Source of the DNA: Pseudomonadota bacterium
GTDB taxonomy: Bacteria > Pseudomonadota > Alphaproteobacteria > Micavibrionales > UBA1664
Direction: 5' to 3'
Assembly: GCA_009926935.1 (NCBI GenBank)
Contig: RFNZ01000001.1
Span: 124,001 to 188,000, forward strand
Length of the DNA stretch: 64,000 nt
Under the pieces are notes generated by a model, which ran no database searches, was not told where the DNA came from, and was given only the letters and a program-made list of their open reading frames with translations. Both the position numbers and the translations under genes were made by a program. Shown here one piece after another: positions 16,867 through 26,518 of this stretch (its first letter is position 1; each line of letters begins with the position of its first letter).

Positions 16867-17715
16867 ATGAAAAGACCTACGCACCTGACAATAGAAGCCG
16901 TCCGCAGAATATTTTCGATGCATGCCCAAAAGACCGGACAGGGACTTTACGGCAACATTGCGGAGATCACGATCTCATCGGCCGAAGATACGCTTTTTGA
17001 GCGTGTGCTTAATTCAAACGTTTCACCGGAACGCCATGGCATGGTGCTGGCGCTTTTGGCAGCTAGGGCCGTTGTACTTGAGGCTAAAAAACTACTGAAC
17101 CAACAGAACCCGGCTGATGGTTTTAACGCGTTTGTCTTTGACCATATACGCGCACAGGGCCAAGACATGAACGTAGCAAAAGCCGAAGAACCCACGCCTC
17201 CGCCTGAAGCTGAAATGCCTTTTATGCTGAGCGCAGGCCCCGCACTTGATATGTCACCTGAAGGAAGTATTGAAGCCGCGTTCGACCCGCTTGACCCACC
17301 ATTTGAAATCGAGCGTATTGGGGGGCCCAAAGCAACCGAGCCGGCTTTCCCATTCGAGCGTATGCTCAGCGGTGGCGGTTTTGAACGCCTGTTACGGGCG
17401 ATCCGCGAGTCTGGTGCGGAAGATGCCTGGTTTGACCATCAGGTCTATGCGGCCGCGCTTAAGATGCTTGGAGCGGACGTACCTGCGGATGTAATAGATA
17501 TTGTCAAAGGCCATAAAGCCGGCAGCAAAAGCGTCGACCTTGTTGGACTTATGAAGGATGACTTGATCCCCCAGATGATCGATGATGCCGCGGCCTACCT
17601 GCATCGTTGCCATATGTATGTGAAGCACCAAGTGCCCGCCATGCCGGGCATGAGCGGCAGGCCGCACGGCGGCATGCCCGGAGGCGGGTTCTATACACGG
17701 ATTATTATCGGCTAA
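16867..17715 (+). CDS. Uncharacterised soluble protein
   Basis: Not recognised. It is a 282-residue, soluble, acidic-to-neutral protein with a helical N-terminal domain (about 1-95), a proline/acid-rich linker (about 105-165), a second helical domain (about 175-255) and a Met/Gly/Pro-rich tail (PAMPGMSGRPHGGMPGGG) ending in YTRIIIG. I chose ATG 16867 (MKRPTHLT), preceded by AAAGAGAG; ATG 16840 or the 16780 start inside the ligase gene are possible. It converges on ftsH with 5 bases between stops. The two-domain plan with a disordered linker suggests a scaffold or adaptor, but nothing assigns a function. Confidence 0.6.
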   Translation: MKRPTHLTIEAVRRIFSMHAQKTGQGLYGNIAEITISSAEDTLFERVLNSNVSPERHGMVLALLAARAVVLEAKKLLNQQNPADGFNAFVFDHIRAQGQDMNVAKAEEPTPPPEAEMPFMLSAGPALDMSPEGSIEAAFDPLDPPFEIERIGGPKATEPAFPFERMLSGGGFERLLRAIRESGAEDAWFDHQVYAAALKMLGADVPADVIDIVKGHKAGSKSVDLVGLMKDDLIPQMIDDAAAYLHRCHMYVKHQVPAMPGMSGRPHGGMPGGGFYTRIIIG

Positions 17716-17720
17716 CTTAC

Positions 17721-19634
17721 TTACGCTGCTGGCTCGGCCGCGCCACCACGGGGTACGGACGAAGCCGGCACGGCTGCCATGGCTTCGCCGTCGTCGTTAT
17801 CCTGCCGGACGATTTTCTCGCCGCGCAGAAGCGCCTTGATTTCATCGCCAGACAGCATTTCGTATTCCAGCAAACCTTGGGCTACTTTGTGCAGTTCATC
17901 GAGATGTGTGGTTAGCAGGTGCTTTGCGCGCTCGTAACCATCCTGCACCAGACGTTTGATTTCGATGTCGATCAATTCCGCCGTGTGTTCCGACATGTTT
18001 TTGGATTGGGTGACGCTATGGCCCAAAAACACTTCTTCCTGATTGGCGCCGTAGTGAATCATGCCCAGCTTGTCGGACATGCCCCATTCGGTGACCATGC
18101 GGCGCGCCATATCGGTTGCCATGCGGATATCGCCCGAGGCACCGGTTGTGACTTTATCGGCCCCAAAAATAATTTCTTCAGCGACACGTCCGCCCATTGC
18201 AACCGCCAGATCAGCCAGCAACTTATCGCGCTTCAGGCTTAAACGGTCGCCCTGCGGCAGGCGCATAACCATACCAAGCGCACGGCCACGCGGCACAATG
18301 GTTGCCTTATGGATGGGGTCTGATTGCGGCTCGTGCAGCGTAACAACCGCGTGACCGGCCTCGTGATAGGCCGTGAGTTTTTTCTCGTCATCAGACATGG
18401 CCATGGACCGACGCTCGGCGCCCATCATGACTTTGTCTTTGGCGTCTTCAAATTCTTCTTGGCCCACAACACGTTTGTTGCGGCGGGCGGCCAATAGCGC
18501 CGCCTCGTTGATGAGGTTAGCAAGATCTGCGCCGGAAAAACCGGGTGTGCCGCGGGCAATCACCGATAAATCGACATTACGTGCGAGCGGCACGTTGCGG
18601 GCATGGACTTTGAGAATTTTTTCGCGGCCTTTGACATCAGGGTTCGGGATGGTGATTTGCCTATCAAAGCGGCCCGGGCGCAGAAGGGCGGGGTCGAGGA
18701 CATCGGGGCGGTTAGTGGCCGCAATAATAATCACGCCCTCGGTGCCTTCAAAGCCATCCATTTCAACCAGCAACTGGTTTAAGGTTTGCTCGCGTTCATC
18801 GTTACCGCCGCCGAGGCCAGCGCCACGATGGCGACCGACCGCGTCAATTTCATCGATAAAGATAATGCAGGGCGCGTTTTTCTTGCCCTGTTCAAACATA
18901 TCGCGCACACGGGATGCGCCAACGCCCACGAACATTTCAACAAAGTCGGAGCCGGAAATGCTGAAGAACGGCACGCCCGCCTCGCCTGCGACCGCCCTTG
19001 CCACAAGGGTTTTACCGGTACCGGGAGGGCCCACCAGCAATGCGCCTTTGGGGATTTTGCCGCCTAGGCGCTGGAATTTTTTGGGGTCTTTGAGGAAGTC
19101 TACGACCTCCTTGAGTTCTTCCTTGGCTTCTTCGATGCCCGCGACATCCTCAAACGTCACGCGCTTGGTTTCCTCGTTGAGCATGCGCGCGCGGGATTTG
19201 CCGAAGCCCATCACGCCACCGCCGTTTTTGCCCTGCATCTGGCGCATGAAGAAGACCCAGACGCCGATCAGCAGCAGCATCGGGAACCACGAAAGCAAAA
19301 TGCTCATCGCGCTGATTTCCTCAGGATCGGGTTTTTGAACGGTGATTTTGACAGGTGTGCCCGCAAGCCTATCAACGATGTTCTCGTTATCAGGAGCCAT
19401 TGTCGAGAAGGCCGTGCCGTTACCGAAATGCCCCTGAACATCCTGACCTTTGATCACGACATCCGATACATCACCCTTTTGAGCCTGCGCCATGAAATCG
19501 CTATAGGCGATCTGGTCTTTTGTGCCTGCCGCCGTCAGAGCCGCCTTGTTTTGTACGAAACTGCTATAAACAAAACCCAAGACGACGATGATGCCTATCC
19601 AGGTCAGAAGGTTACGGCCGAAGTTGTTGTTCAC
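17721..19634 (-). CDS. ftsH: ATP-dependent zinc metalloprotease FtsH
   Basis: Membrane-anchored AAA+ protease that degrades misfolded membrane proteins and regulators such as LpxC. At 637 residues it is full length: N-terminal helix (9-27), periplasmic domain, second helix (about 109-128), AAA module with Walker A GPPGTGKT (about 202-209), Walker B and SRH, and the zinc site HEAGH near 422. It starts at GTG 19634 with AGGA 9 bases upstream. It is last in the minus-strand run pal-cpoB-tilS-ftsH typical of alphaproteobacteria. Confidence 0.97.
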   Translation of the reverse strand: MNNNFGRNLLTWIGIIVVLGFVYSSFVQNKAALTAAGTKDQIAYSDFMAQAQKGDVSDVVIKGQDVQGHFGNGTAFSTMAPDNENIVDRLAGTPVKITVQKPDPEEISAMSILLSWFPMLLLIGVWVFFMRQMQGKNGGGVMGFGKSRARMLNEETKRVTFEDVAGIEEAKEELKEVVDFLKDPKKFQRLGGKIPKGALLVGPPGTGKTLVARAVAGEAGVPFFSISGSDFVEMFVGVGASRVRDMFEQGKKNAPCIIFIDEIDAVGRHRGAGLGGGNDEREQTLNQLLVEMDGFEGTEGVIIIAATNRPDVLDPALLRPGRFDRQITIPNPDVKGREKILKVHARNVPLARNVDLSVIARGTPGFSGADLANLINEAALLAARRNKRVVGQEEFEDAKDKVMMGAERRSMAMSDDEKKLTAYHEAGHAVVTLHEPQSDPIHKATIVPRGRALGMVMRLPQGDRLSLKRDKLLADLAVAMGGRVAEEIIFGADKVTTGASGDIRMATDMARRMVTEWGMSDKLGMIHYGANQEEVFLGHSVTQSKNMSEHTAELIDIEIKRLVQDGYERAKHLLTTHLDELHKVAQGLLEYEMLSGDEIKALLRGEKIVRQDNDDGEAMAAVPASSVPRGGAAEPAA

Positions 19635-19712
19635 GGGAGATATCCTGTCTTTTGCGCTTGATAGGTTAATTATAGATCATGATGCTTTAAAAACAATGTA
19701 TTCCGGCATTTT

Positions 19713-20675
19713 TTATGACTTCTCCTGCCGGATGGTGAGCGTGTTTTTGCGCGGGTGGGCCTCCAGAAAACAGCCGCCGATGGTTACCCTTGTGCAGGTT
19801 TTGGCGTTTTGCAATGCACAAGCCATCTCTTCCAGCCTTTCGAGGCGCGGGCCGTAGCCTGACTTACCCAGTTTTTCGATGGTCGTTTTTAAGATGCGCA
19901 AAAATATTTCGAGCGGGTGGCTGGCCAGCTTTTTAAAATCGTAAACGGCCATTTTGGAAGAGGATTTGAGCAATGCACCCGCGGCTGCATCGCCCGCCAT
20001 CTCCTCCAGCGCCATTGAGGCATTGGCCAGACGGCGGATGGTCGTTACCAGACGTTTGGAGCTGAGCCCCTCTTTTGCCAGCGCTTTTCGGAGACGAGCG
20101 CGGCTGAAAGCATCATTGCTGTTTGTCGGGTCTTCCAACCATTTGATTTTATGTTTGCGGCAATACGCAACAAGGTCATCGTGACTTACGTTTAAAAGCG
20201 GTCTGTATACTAAGACCTTGGCCGTGCCCTTTGTTATGGTGCGCATGCCGGCTAGGCCATCAAGCCCGGAGCCGTGCGCAAGGCGCATAAAAAACGTTTC
20301 TGCCTGGTCGTCAGCGTGGTGGGCCACTGCCAGCATTTTGATTTTTGATTGGCTGCATGCATCGAACAGAAGTGTGTAGCGCGCCGCCCGTGCCGCCTCC
20401 ATCAAACCTGTTTTGGGTTTTTGCCCGACCCAGCGCAGTGTTTTATGCGTGACCTGAGGCCAGTTTTTGACCCATGCCGCAACTTTGGCTGCCTCGGCCT
20501 TGCTGGATTTCCGCAAGCCGTGATCGACAGTTAAAGCCAGTACCTTAAAATTTTTGCCCCGCTTTACCGCATAGTTTGAGAGCATGTGCAATAACGCCAT
20601 GCTATCGGCCCCGCCCGAGACACCGACCGCGACGCCTTTTGCCTTATCAAGATCAGGAAAATTTATGATTTGCAT
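19713..20675 (-). CDS. tilS: tRNA(Ile)-lysidine synthetase
   Basis: Modifies C34 of tRNA-Ile(CAU) to lysidine with ATP and lysine, so that AUA is read as isoleucine. The PP-loop SGGADS is at 20-25, and AHHADDQAETFFMRLAHGSG and the GLAGM segment follow as expected. At 320 residues it lacks the C-terminal TilS domains found in E. coli (432 residues), like many alphaproteobacterial forms. I start at MQIINFPDL (20675), which overlaps the cpoB stop by 13 bases. Confidence 0.92.
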   Translation of the reverse strand: MQIINFPDLDKAKGVAVGVSGGADSMALLHMLSNYAVKRGKNFKVLALTVDHGLRKSSKAEAAKVAAWVKNWPQVTHKTLRWVGQKPKTGLMEAARAARYTLLFDACSQSKIKMLAVAHHADDQAETFFMRLAHGSGLDGLAGMRTITKGTAKVLVYRPLLNVSHDDLVAYCRKHKIKWLEDPTNSNDAFSRARLRKALAKEGLSSKRLVTTIRRLANASMALEEMAGDAAAGALLKSSSKMAVYDFKKLASHPLEIFLRILKTTIEKLGKSGYGPRLERLEEMACALQNAKTCTRVTIGGCFLEAHPRKNTLTIRQEKS

Positions 20676-21598
20676 CCCATGCGCTGACCTTCCTCGGAAG
20701 CGCGCTTCAGGATGGACGCGGGGCCGGAAGTAAAGCGCTTGTTCAGCTCCTGCAGGGTCAGGCACGCATCGTCTTTTTTGTTCATTTTTTCAAGTGTCAG
20801 AGCGAGTTTGAACAAAGCATCCGGCGCTTTTTGGCCCTGAGGGTGCTCCTGAAACGCTTTTGCAAAGGTCTTGGCGGCTGTCGTGTACTGGGTTTGCGCA
20901 AAATAGGTTTCACCCAGCCAGTACTTGGCGTTGGCCGCCAAAGGATGGCTTGGATAGTTTTTCAGGAAATCACCAAAGGCCCTTTGCGCATCGGCATAGT
21001 TATTCTGTTGAAGGTATGAAAATGCCTGATCATACGCCTGCGCGGCGCTTGTCGTTTGAGGTTTGCCTGCGGTGATGGCGCCGCTGTCGCCTGAGGCTCC
21101 CTCGATGATTTCACCGAGGTTGCGGTCAGGCCGGTTTTGCGAGGACGGGTCAGGCTTGAAGGCACCGTTTGCATCGTCAAGAACGCCTGAAACCGGCGTA
21201 TCGTTTTGAATGGCGGCCGGTTCAGGTGGCGTAGCATCCGGCGCTGCGGGCGTTTCGAAAGAATCGGTCGGGCGAGGCTCGGTCCCTGTAATGGTGCCCG
21301 AGAGTTTACCCTCGAGGTCCTGCAGGCGCGTATTGGTATCGGCGCTGAATTTATCGAATGCGGATTGCAGCTGGCGGATCTGGAAATCGCGCTGTTCGAG
21401 CTGGTTTGTGAGGTCGCGAATTTGCTGCTCAAGCTGGTAGGTGCGCATGTAATCGCCGCCACCCTGCTGAGCACCCACGACCGGCATGTTGGCACCCGGC
21501 CCCTCGTACTGGATGCCCTGCGCCATAACAGGGCCAGAAAGCGCAAACCCTGCCGCGAGCGGCAGGGTTGCAATGAATATGGCCGAAGCAAGACGCAT
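20663..21598 (-). CDS. cpoB: Cell division coordinator CpoB (YbgF)
   Basis: Periplasmic protein that links outer-membrane constriction by Tol-Pal to peptidoglycan synthesis. A signal peptide (MRLASAIFIATLPLAAGFALSG, cleavage after VMA) precedes a coiled-coil trimerisation segment with QLEQQIRDLTNQLEQRD. A proline/threonine-rich linker and C-terminal TPR repeats follow (AYDQAFSYLQQNNYADAQRAF onward in three units). I use ATG 21598; a GTG three codons upstream lacks room for its ribosome-binding site. It lies between pal and tilS, the usual order. Confidence 0.9.
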   Translation of the reverse strand: MRLASAIFIATLPLAAGFALSGPVMAQGIQYEGPGANMPVVGAQQGGGDYMRTYQLEQQIRDLTNQLEQRDFQIRQLQSAFDKFSADTNTRLQDLEGKLSGTITGTEPRPTDSFETPAAPDATPPEPAAIQNDTPVSGVLDDANGAFKPDPSSQNRPDRNLGEIIEGASGDSGAITAGKPQTTSAAQAYDQAFSYLQQNNYADAQRAFGDFLKNYPSHPLAANAKYWLGETYFAQTQYTTAAKTFAKAFQEHPQGQKAPDALFKLALTLEKMNKKDDACLTLQELNKRFTSGPASILKRASEEGQRMGCKS

Positions 21599-21616
21599 CA
21601 GACTCACACCCCGATG

Positions 21617-22168
21617 TTATTCGACGTGGGTGACGGCACGGCGGTTCTGAGCCCATGACTGCGCATCGGAGCCAGGAACTTCAGGACGTTCTTTGCCGTA
21701 GGATATTGTTTTGATGCGGGATGGGCTTACACCGAGTGAAACCAAGTAATCACGCACGGCGTTACCGCGACGATCGCCGAGTGCGAGGTTGTACTCGCGC
21801 GTGCCGCGCTCGTCCGCATGGCCTTCGATCGTGATGCTCACGTTCTGGTACTGGTTAAGCCACTGGGCTTGCAGCTGCAGCTGTTGCAGTGCTTCCGGCG
21901 TGAGGTCGTAGCGGTCATAGCCGAAGTAAACGCGGTCACCTACGTTTACTGTCAGGTCTTCCTGCGAGCCGGGAACGGCCGTGCCCTGAACGTTACCGTA
22001 CTGGCTGCCATCACCGAGCATGCCTTCACCTGCGCCACTTGTCTGGCCCTGGCCCTCGACTACGCTGTCGGCGTAAGGTTGTTCCTCCTTCGCGGTCGAG
22101 CAGGCACCCAGTGCAAGCGTGGAAGCAACCAGAAGGGAAAGGATTTTAAAACGGACGTCGGTACGCAT
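21617..22168 (-). CDS. pal: Peptidoglycan-associated lipoprotein Pal
   Basis: Outer-membrane lipoprotein of the Tol-Pal system that binds peptidoglycan through its OmpA-like domain. Lipobox LGAC follows the signal segment; VNVGDRVYFGYDRYDLTPEA opens the OmpA_C domain, and ITIEGHADERGTREYNLALG holds the diaminopimelate-binding Asp/Arg. It has 183 residues from ATG 22168, which GGAG precedes by 9 bases; the TTG five codons upstream is not needed. TolB, which normally precedes pal, is not adjacent here. Confidence 0.95.
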   Translation of the reverse strand: MRTDVRFKILSLLVASTLALGACSTAKEEQPYADSVVEGQGQTSGAGEGMLGDGSQYGNVQGTAVPGSQEDLTVNVGDRVYFGYDRYDLTPEALQQLQLQAQWLNQYQNVSITIEGHADERGTREYNLALGDRRGNAVRDYLVSLGVSPSRIKTISYGKERPEVPGSDAQSWAQNRRAVTHVE

Positions 22169-22334
22169 GAGGCGCTTCTCCAATAAGAAAAAGTAAGTTG
22201 GCTATCAGAATTTCGTGTCACAACCATGGACCAGCGTTTTGCACCAATCAAGGGGAATGACGTTTTTTCCAAGAAGAATGTTGGGGATTGATTATGACTT
22301 GATTGTGGCGGGCGTTGGTTCTTTTTGAGAGAGC

Positions 22335-23195
22335 TTAGTTCAGCCTCGATTTGAGCTCCTGCAAAAGAAGGGCTGCATCGTGCTTATCCTTCACGCTTGG
22401 CACCTTGGAGACATAACGTTCCAGAGCCTCGATGGCCATTGCCGGCCTTTCAAGCCGCGCCATTAAAACCCCCGCATCCCAGTCCAGCCGATACTCGTCC
22501 GGAGCTATGCGTTTCATCATATAGACGGTTTCGAGCGCACCCTGATAATCCTCGGCCTCGATCTGCCGGTACTTGATGTTGTTTTGCAGCCGGATCAGCG
22601 TATCGCGGTTGCTTGCCGGCTCGTAATAACTGGCGGAAAGCTCGGCCCGATCGCCCATCGTTTTTTTAAGAATCTCGCGCAGATCAGCTGCGGCCAGCGT
22701 AATACACCCCTGAAACGGATCGACGATCTGACGCGCGCCGCCCTCATCGAATCGTAGCACAAAATGGGCAGGGAAATTGACCCCCGTCACCGGCCAACCC
22801 AGCTTACGAGCAGCTGCAATACATATAATGCATAACGTTATGGGGAGCCCCAGACGACGGTCGATCACGCGCATCAGATCGGCGTTTTGAAGATCGTTGT
22901 AGCGAAAATCATCGCCTATGTAGCCATGGCGCCCGGTAAATACATCGGCCATCGCCTTGATTTTTGTCTCGAGTTTGTCGGGCGCGCCCTCGCCCATTAG
23001 AGATGTATGCTGGATTTTAAAATCCTCGGATAACCTTTCGAGATGATTGCGATATTTGTCGGGCAGTACGCCCGGATGATTGATGGACGACATGGCGAGC
23101 GCCGCCTCGAAAAGATCAATATCGGCATCGGGCATACTGCCAACCGAATCAAGATAAGCCATGGCTTCGTCAAATGTCTGGAAGCCCGGTAACAT
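22335..23195 (-). CDS. SirB1-family transglutaminase-like/TPR protein
   Basis: A 286-residue protein of the SirB1 (YchA) family: an N-terminal helical part with GRHGYIGDDFRYNDLQNADL, then RRLGLPITLCIICIAAARKLGWPVTGVNFPAHFVLRF, the core of the transglutaminase-like fold with cysteine and histidine. C-terminal TPR-like helices follow. The biochemical role of the family is unknown. It sits between pal and the BON lipoprotein in the same direction, with only 3 bases to the latter's stop. Confidence 0.83.
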   Translation of the reverse strand: MLPGFQTFDEAMAYLDSVGSMPDADIDLFEAALAMSSINHPGVLPDKYRNHLERLSEDFKIQHTSLMGEGAPDKLETKIKAMADVFTGRHGYIGDDFRYNDLQNADLMRVIDRRLGLPITLCIICIAAARKLGWPVTGVNFPAHFVLRFDEGGARQIVDPFQGCITLAAADLREILKKTMGDRAELSASYYEPASNRDTLIRLQNNIKYRQIEAEDYQGALETVYMMKRIAPDEYRLDWDAGVLMARLERPAMAIEALERYVSKVPSVKDKHDAALLLQELKSRLN

Positions 23196-23198
23196 TGC

Positions 23199-23939
23199 TT
23201 AAAACCCCTGATCAACAATCGGCTGCGAACGGCCCTGAACAGGCGCACCGTATGGCGGACGCGCAGGTGCAGATGTCAGCGGCTCGACCGCAACGCTTGA
23301 GGATGCCGCTGGCGCAGGCATTTGCGCTGCCCCCGTTGCCGGCAATTGCTGCATGGGCATGCCGGCGAGCTTCACGTATGACACAACCTGTTTCACGTAA
23401 GGCACTGACCTTGCGTGCGTTGTAACCTTGTTGAGTTCAGTCTGACTTTGAGCGATCCCCATCAAGTACACGACACCCTGCACCGTATCGATTGTGTAAT
23501 TGATGCTTTGAATTTCTTTATCAAACAGTATGGCCGCACGCAGACGGCCCGTGATCCAGTTGTCACGCGCCCAACCCTTGAGACCGTCGCTGTTATCGAC
23601 CTTGATTTCGTTAATGACCTGACGGACACCCTCGGGCTGCCATGAAAGACGCACGGCATCCACACGATGCTGCGGCGCCTGCACCACGCCCGTAAGCAAG
23701 ACGCGGCCTTGATCGACGGTCAGGTTGACCTTGCGGAACATCTCGAAATCGTGATTGAGCCAGAGCTCGTTAATTTTGGCCCTGATGCGCGTATCCTCAA
23801 GGGCGGATTTGATACCGCCTTCCCGCGCGGCGGCAACCCCGGCGGTTGAGCCCACCGTAGCCCCGATGCCAATAGGCGTGCACGCCGAAGCACCGAGTGA
23901 AAGGGTTATTACCAGCACAAGGGAGGCAAGTTTTTTCAT
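23199..23939 (-). CDS. BON-domain lipoprotein, DolP (YraP)-like
   Basis: Outer-membrane lipoprotein with two BON domains, probably maintaining envelope integrity as DolP does in E. coli. The signal peptide ends in a lipobox-like ASAC (about residue 20). BON1 is about 48-115 and BON2 about 120-190 (hallmark glycines in VDQGRVLLTGVV and VQGVVYLMGIA). A proline/alanine-rich tail ends in IVDQGF. The ATG at 23939 is placed 7 bases after AGGAT. yraN, rsmI and an LpoA-like gene follow upstream, the same gene neighbourhood as in E. coli. Confidence 0.85.
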   Translation of the reverse strand: MKKLASLVLVITLSLGASACTPIGIGATVGSTAGVAAAREGGIKSALEDTRIRAKINELWLNHDFEMFRKVNLTVDQGRVLLTGVVQAPQHRVDAVRLSWQPEGVRQVINEIKVDNSDGLKGWARDNWITGRLRAAILFDKEIQSINYTIDTVQGVVYLMGIAQSQTELNKVTTHARSVPYVKQVVSYVKLAGMPMQQLPATGAAQMPAPAASSSVAVEPLTSAPARPPYGAPVQGRSQPIVDQGF

Positions 23940-23948
23940 TGGCATATC

Positions 23949-24299
23949 CTAGAATGCGTTGGGCAGATGTTTGATACGAGAGTAGTTGGCAAGCGCGACC
24001 GCGTCAAAGCGGATATCACATTTATCCGCAATGCCGGGGTTTGATTTCATCCACCACTCGGCAGCCCTTCTGACGCGCGATGCGTTTTCAGGGGAGATGG
24101 CAGTAAACCCCTCCTCCAGCGAGGGTCTGGATTTGACTTCAACAAAGGCCAGCACCTTGCCACGTTTGGCAATGATATCAATCTCTCCCACGGATGTTTT
24201 AAAGCGCCAACCAAGAATGCGGTACCCTTTGAGCGTTAGCCAAAGAGCGGAAAGGAGCTCCGCAGCAAGACCTGCTTTATAGCTATTTCTTGTTTGCAT
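23949..24299 (-). CDS. yraN: UPF0102/YraN-family protein
   Basis: A predicted nuclease-fold protein of 116 residues with the signature GYRILGWRFKTSVGEIDIIA followed by VLAFVEVKSR, where D, E and K form the PD-(D/E)XK-like core. The cellular role is unknown. It starts at MQTRNSYKAG (24299) and overlaps the rsmI stop by 17 bases, so the two are coupled. Confidence 0.88.
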   Translation of the reverse strand: MQTRNSYKAGLAAELLSALWLTLKGYRILGWRFKTSVGEIDIIAKRGKVLAFVEVKSRPSLEEGFTAISPENASRVRRAAEWWMKSNPGIADKCDIRFDAVALANYSRIKHLPNAF

Positions 24300-25155
24300 C
24301 TTTGAGCCTGAGCGCCATCTCGTAGACCTGTTTTTTGGGCGTGTTTGTGGCCTTTGCCACAAGCTCTGCCGCATCCTTGACCGACATTACAGCCAAGGCT
24401 TTGATGAGTGTGCCTTCAATATCTGCCTCTGAAGCCGCGTTTTCGACGCCCGCGCCGATCAAGAGAACGGCTTCCCCCTTCAGGACGCCTAAAAGCGATT
24501 CGTTGGCAGCCCAGGCTGCAAGAGTGCCTCTGCGGCACTCCTCATGCAGCTTCGTCATTTCACGCGCCATGGCGACCGGCCTGTCACCCAAGACCGCGAA
24601 TGCATCCACGACCGATTCGGCCACGCGATTTGGCGACTCGTAGAACACCAGCGTGGCCCTGAGATTTTTCAATTCCTCAAAAACGGTGCGGCGCGCCGCC
24701 GATTTATGCGGCAAAAACCCTGCAAACAAAAAACGGTCCGTTGGCAAGCCCGCCAGTTGCAACGCCGGCAGGAGTGCCGATGCACCGGGAATCGGCACGA
24801 CCGGAATGCCCCTCTCAAGGCAGGCCGATACGAGCTTAAAGCCGGGGTCGGAGAGCATGGGCGTACCGGCATCGCTGACCAATGCCAGCGTTTCACCCGA
24901 TTCGAGGCGCAAAAGAACGGATGCACGATCTGCCTCGTCCGAGTGGTCGTTATACACGACCAGCTTTTTCTTGAGGTTATAGGCGTGCATCAGGCGCCCA
25001 GTCACGCGGCTATCCTCACATAATACGGCATCGGCCGCCTTCAGGACGTCCAGCGCGCGGAGCGTTATATCGCGCAAATTGCCTATTGGTGTTGCAACAA
25101 GGTAAAGCCCTTGTTGCATCGGGGCGGTATCCGTGGAATCAATCGGGTCGTTCAT
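24283..25155 (-). CDS. rsmI: 16S rRNA (cytidine1402-2'-O)-methyltransferase
   Basis: SAM-dependent tetrapyrrole-methylase-fold enzyme that methylates C1402 of 16S rRNA. LYLVATPIGNLRDITLRAL, CEDSRVTGRL, VSDAGTPMLSDPG and PIPGASALLPALQLAGLP are the standard RsmI motifs in order. It has 290 residues from ATG 25155 (MNDPIDSTD). It is divergent from the LpoA-like gene with only 25 bases between start codons. Confidence 0.94.
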   Translation of the reverse strand: MNDPIDSTDTAPMQQGLYLVATPIGNLRDITLRALDVLKAADAVLCEDSRVTGRLMHAYNLKKKLVVYNDHSDEADRASVLLRLESGETLALVSDAGTPMLSDPGFKLVSACLERGIPVVPIPGASALLPALQLAGLPTDRFLFAGFLPHKSAARRTVFEELKNLRATLVFYESPNRVAESVVDAFAVLGDRPVAMAREMTKLHEECRRGTLAAWAANESLLGVLKGEAVLLIGAGVENAASEADIEGTLIKALAVMSVKDAAELVAKATNTPKKQVYEMALRLKDANKK

Positions 25156-25180
25156 TACCTTATATATACGGAGTTCTTTG

Positions 25181-26434
25181 ATGATCCGCGCTGGTTTTTT
25201 TAGCGTTCTTGCCGCCTGCCTGTTTTCACTTGCCCTGGCCTCGTGTGTCACGACGGACGGAAGCGCCATTTTTGAGGATGGGGAAGCAACCGATATCACG
25301 GCTTCCAGCACCACGGAAACCCAAGGAACAACGCCTCAAACTCCACAGAGCCGCGTAAGCGCAGGTACTTTGCGAGAGCCCGTTAAAGTTGCCATTCTGG
25401 CCCCGCAATCCGGCCCCAATGCTGCGATGGGTGAGGCCCTGATACAGGCAGCGCAGCTGGCTGTTTTTGATTTGGACGAACCGCAGTTCCAGATCGTACC
25501 CAAGGACAGCCAAGGCACTGCCGAAGGTGCCCGCCGCGCCGTTGATGAAGCCGCGCGCGAAGGCGTGAAACTGATTTTAGGCCCGCTTTTTGCCAAGGAA
25601 GTTGAAACCGCCAAAGCCGCTGCCCGCAGCTATGGCCTCACTCTCATCGGTTTTTCAACCGACTGGCGCGTGGCAGGAGACAACGCCTTTACGATGGGCG
25701 TTTTGCCCTTTGGGCAAGTCGAGCGGATTGCCGAATACGCATCGCGGCAGGGAATGCGGCGTATTGCGGCGATTGCTACGTCCGACATGTACGGCGATGC
25801 CGTGCTCTCGCTTTTTCAGAGCACAGCGCAGCGCTACGGCATGAGCGTGACCAAAGTCGTGCGCGTATCACCTGACGGGCGAGATGGTGCCGCAGCTGTT
25901 GCCATGCTGACTGAAGGCAAAGTTTTGAGCGGGTCCGCACTGCCTTATGATGCCGTGTTCATGCCTGTTGGCGGGCAAGCCGCCAAGGTTGTCGCCAGCA
26001 GCCTCAAGACATACGGCATCGGTGGGGACCGCCTGAAACTTTTAGGAACAGGGCTTTGGGATGACCCCATCGTCCTTTCCGACCCAAATATGGCGGGCGC
26101 CGTTTATGCAGCGCCCGCACCGCAGATCCGCGCCGCTTTTGAACGCAACTACCAACGCATTTACGGCACTTACCCGCCACGCCTTGCCAGTATCGGGTAT
26201 GACGCCGCCGCGCTTGCCATTGTGCTTGCGCGCAGCGCCTCATCATCGGGCCAGCGCGTGACTTATGACCGCAACAGCCTTTTAAACCCCAACGGATTTT
26301 CGGGCGTTGATGGTATTTTCAGGTTCAAATCCAACGGGCTTGTCGAACGCGGCCTTGCAGTGCTGCAGATTGCAGGCGGCAAATCACACCTTGTGGAAGG
26401 GGCGCCCAGCAGTTTTGTCTCTGCCGCACGCTGA
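25181..26434 (+). CDS. LpoA-like penicillin-binding-protein activator lipoprotein
   Basis: A 417-residue lipoprotein: signal peptide with lipobox LASC near residue 20, a Ser/Thr-rich linker (about 28-60), then a periplasmic ligand-binding-protein fold (VKVAILAPQSGPNAAMGEAL onward, Peripla_BP_6 type). In gammaproteobacteria LpoA stimulates PBP1A from the outer membrane; here the assignment rests on fold and on the rsmI/yraN/BON neighbours. The ATG at 25181 has GGAG 7 bases upstream. An amino-acid ABC binding protein is the alternative, but no transporter genes are nearby. Confidence 0.8.
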   Translation: MIRAGFFSVLAACLFSLALASCVTTDGSAIFEDGEATDITASSTTETQGTTPQTPQSRVSAGTLREPVKVAILAPQSGPNAAMGEALIQAAQLAVFDLDEPQFQIVPKDSQGTAEGARRAVDEAAREGVKLILGPLFAKEVETAKAAARSYGLTLIGFSTDWRVAGDNAFTMGVLPFGQVERIAEYASRQGMRRIAAIATSDMYGDAVLSLFQSTAQRYGMSVTKVVRVSPDGRDGAAAVAMLTEGKVLSGSALPYDAVFMPVGGQAAKVVASSLKTYGIGGDRLKLLGTGLWDDPIVLSDPNMAGAVYAAPAPQIRAAFERNYQRIYGTYPPRLASIGYDAAALAIVLARSASSSGQRVTYDRNSLLNPNGFSGVDGIFRFKSNGLVERGLAVLQIAGGKSHLVEGAPSSFVSAAR

Positions 26435-26460
26435 GAGAGCGCGCATCTTCAAGGCTGAAT

Positions 26461-26510
26461 GCTTTTACCGCTAAGAGCGCTAAGAACAGCTAAGTGACGC
26501 TAAGTTCCTT
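26461..26510 (+). repeat. 10-base-phased GCTAAG repeat, copy 1
   Basis: The stretch begins TACCGCTAAGAGCGCTAAGA and holds four CTAAG units at 26471, 26480, 26490 and 26500, then a T-rich run. The inverse of 31,580-31,635 contains a related sequence, so it is a repeat family rather than a local accident. Confidence 0.6.
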
Positions 26511-26518
26511 TTTTCTCG

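Noticed and set aside
18373..19338. 321-codon open frame on + inside ftsH
   Set aside because: Ser/Arg/Pro-rich shadow of the FtsH coding strand; FtsH is intact and conserved.
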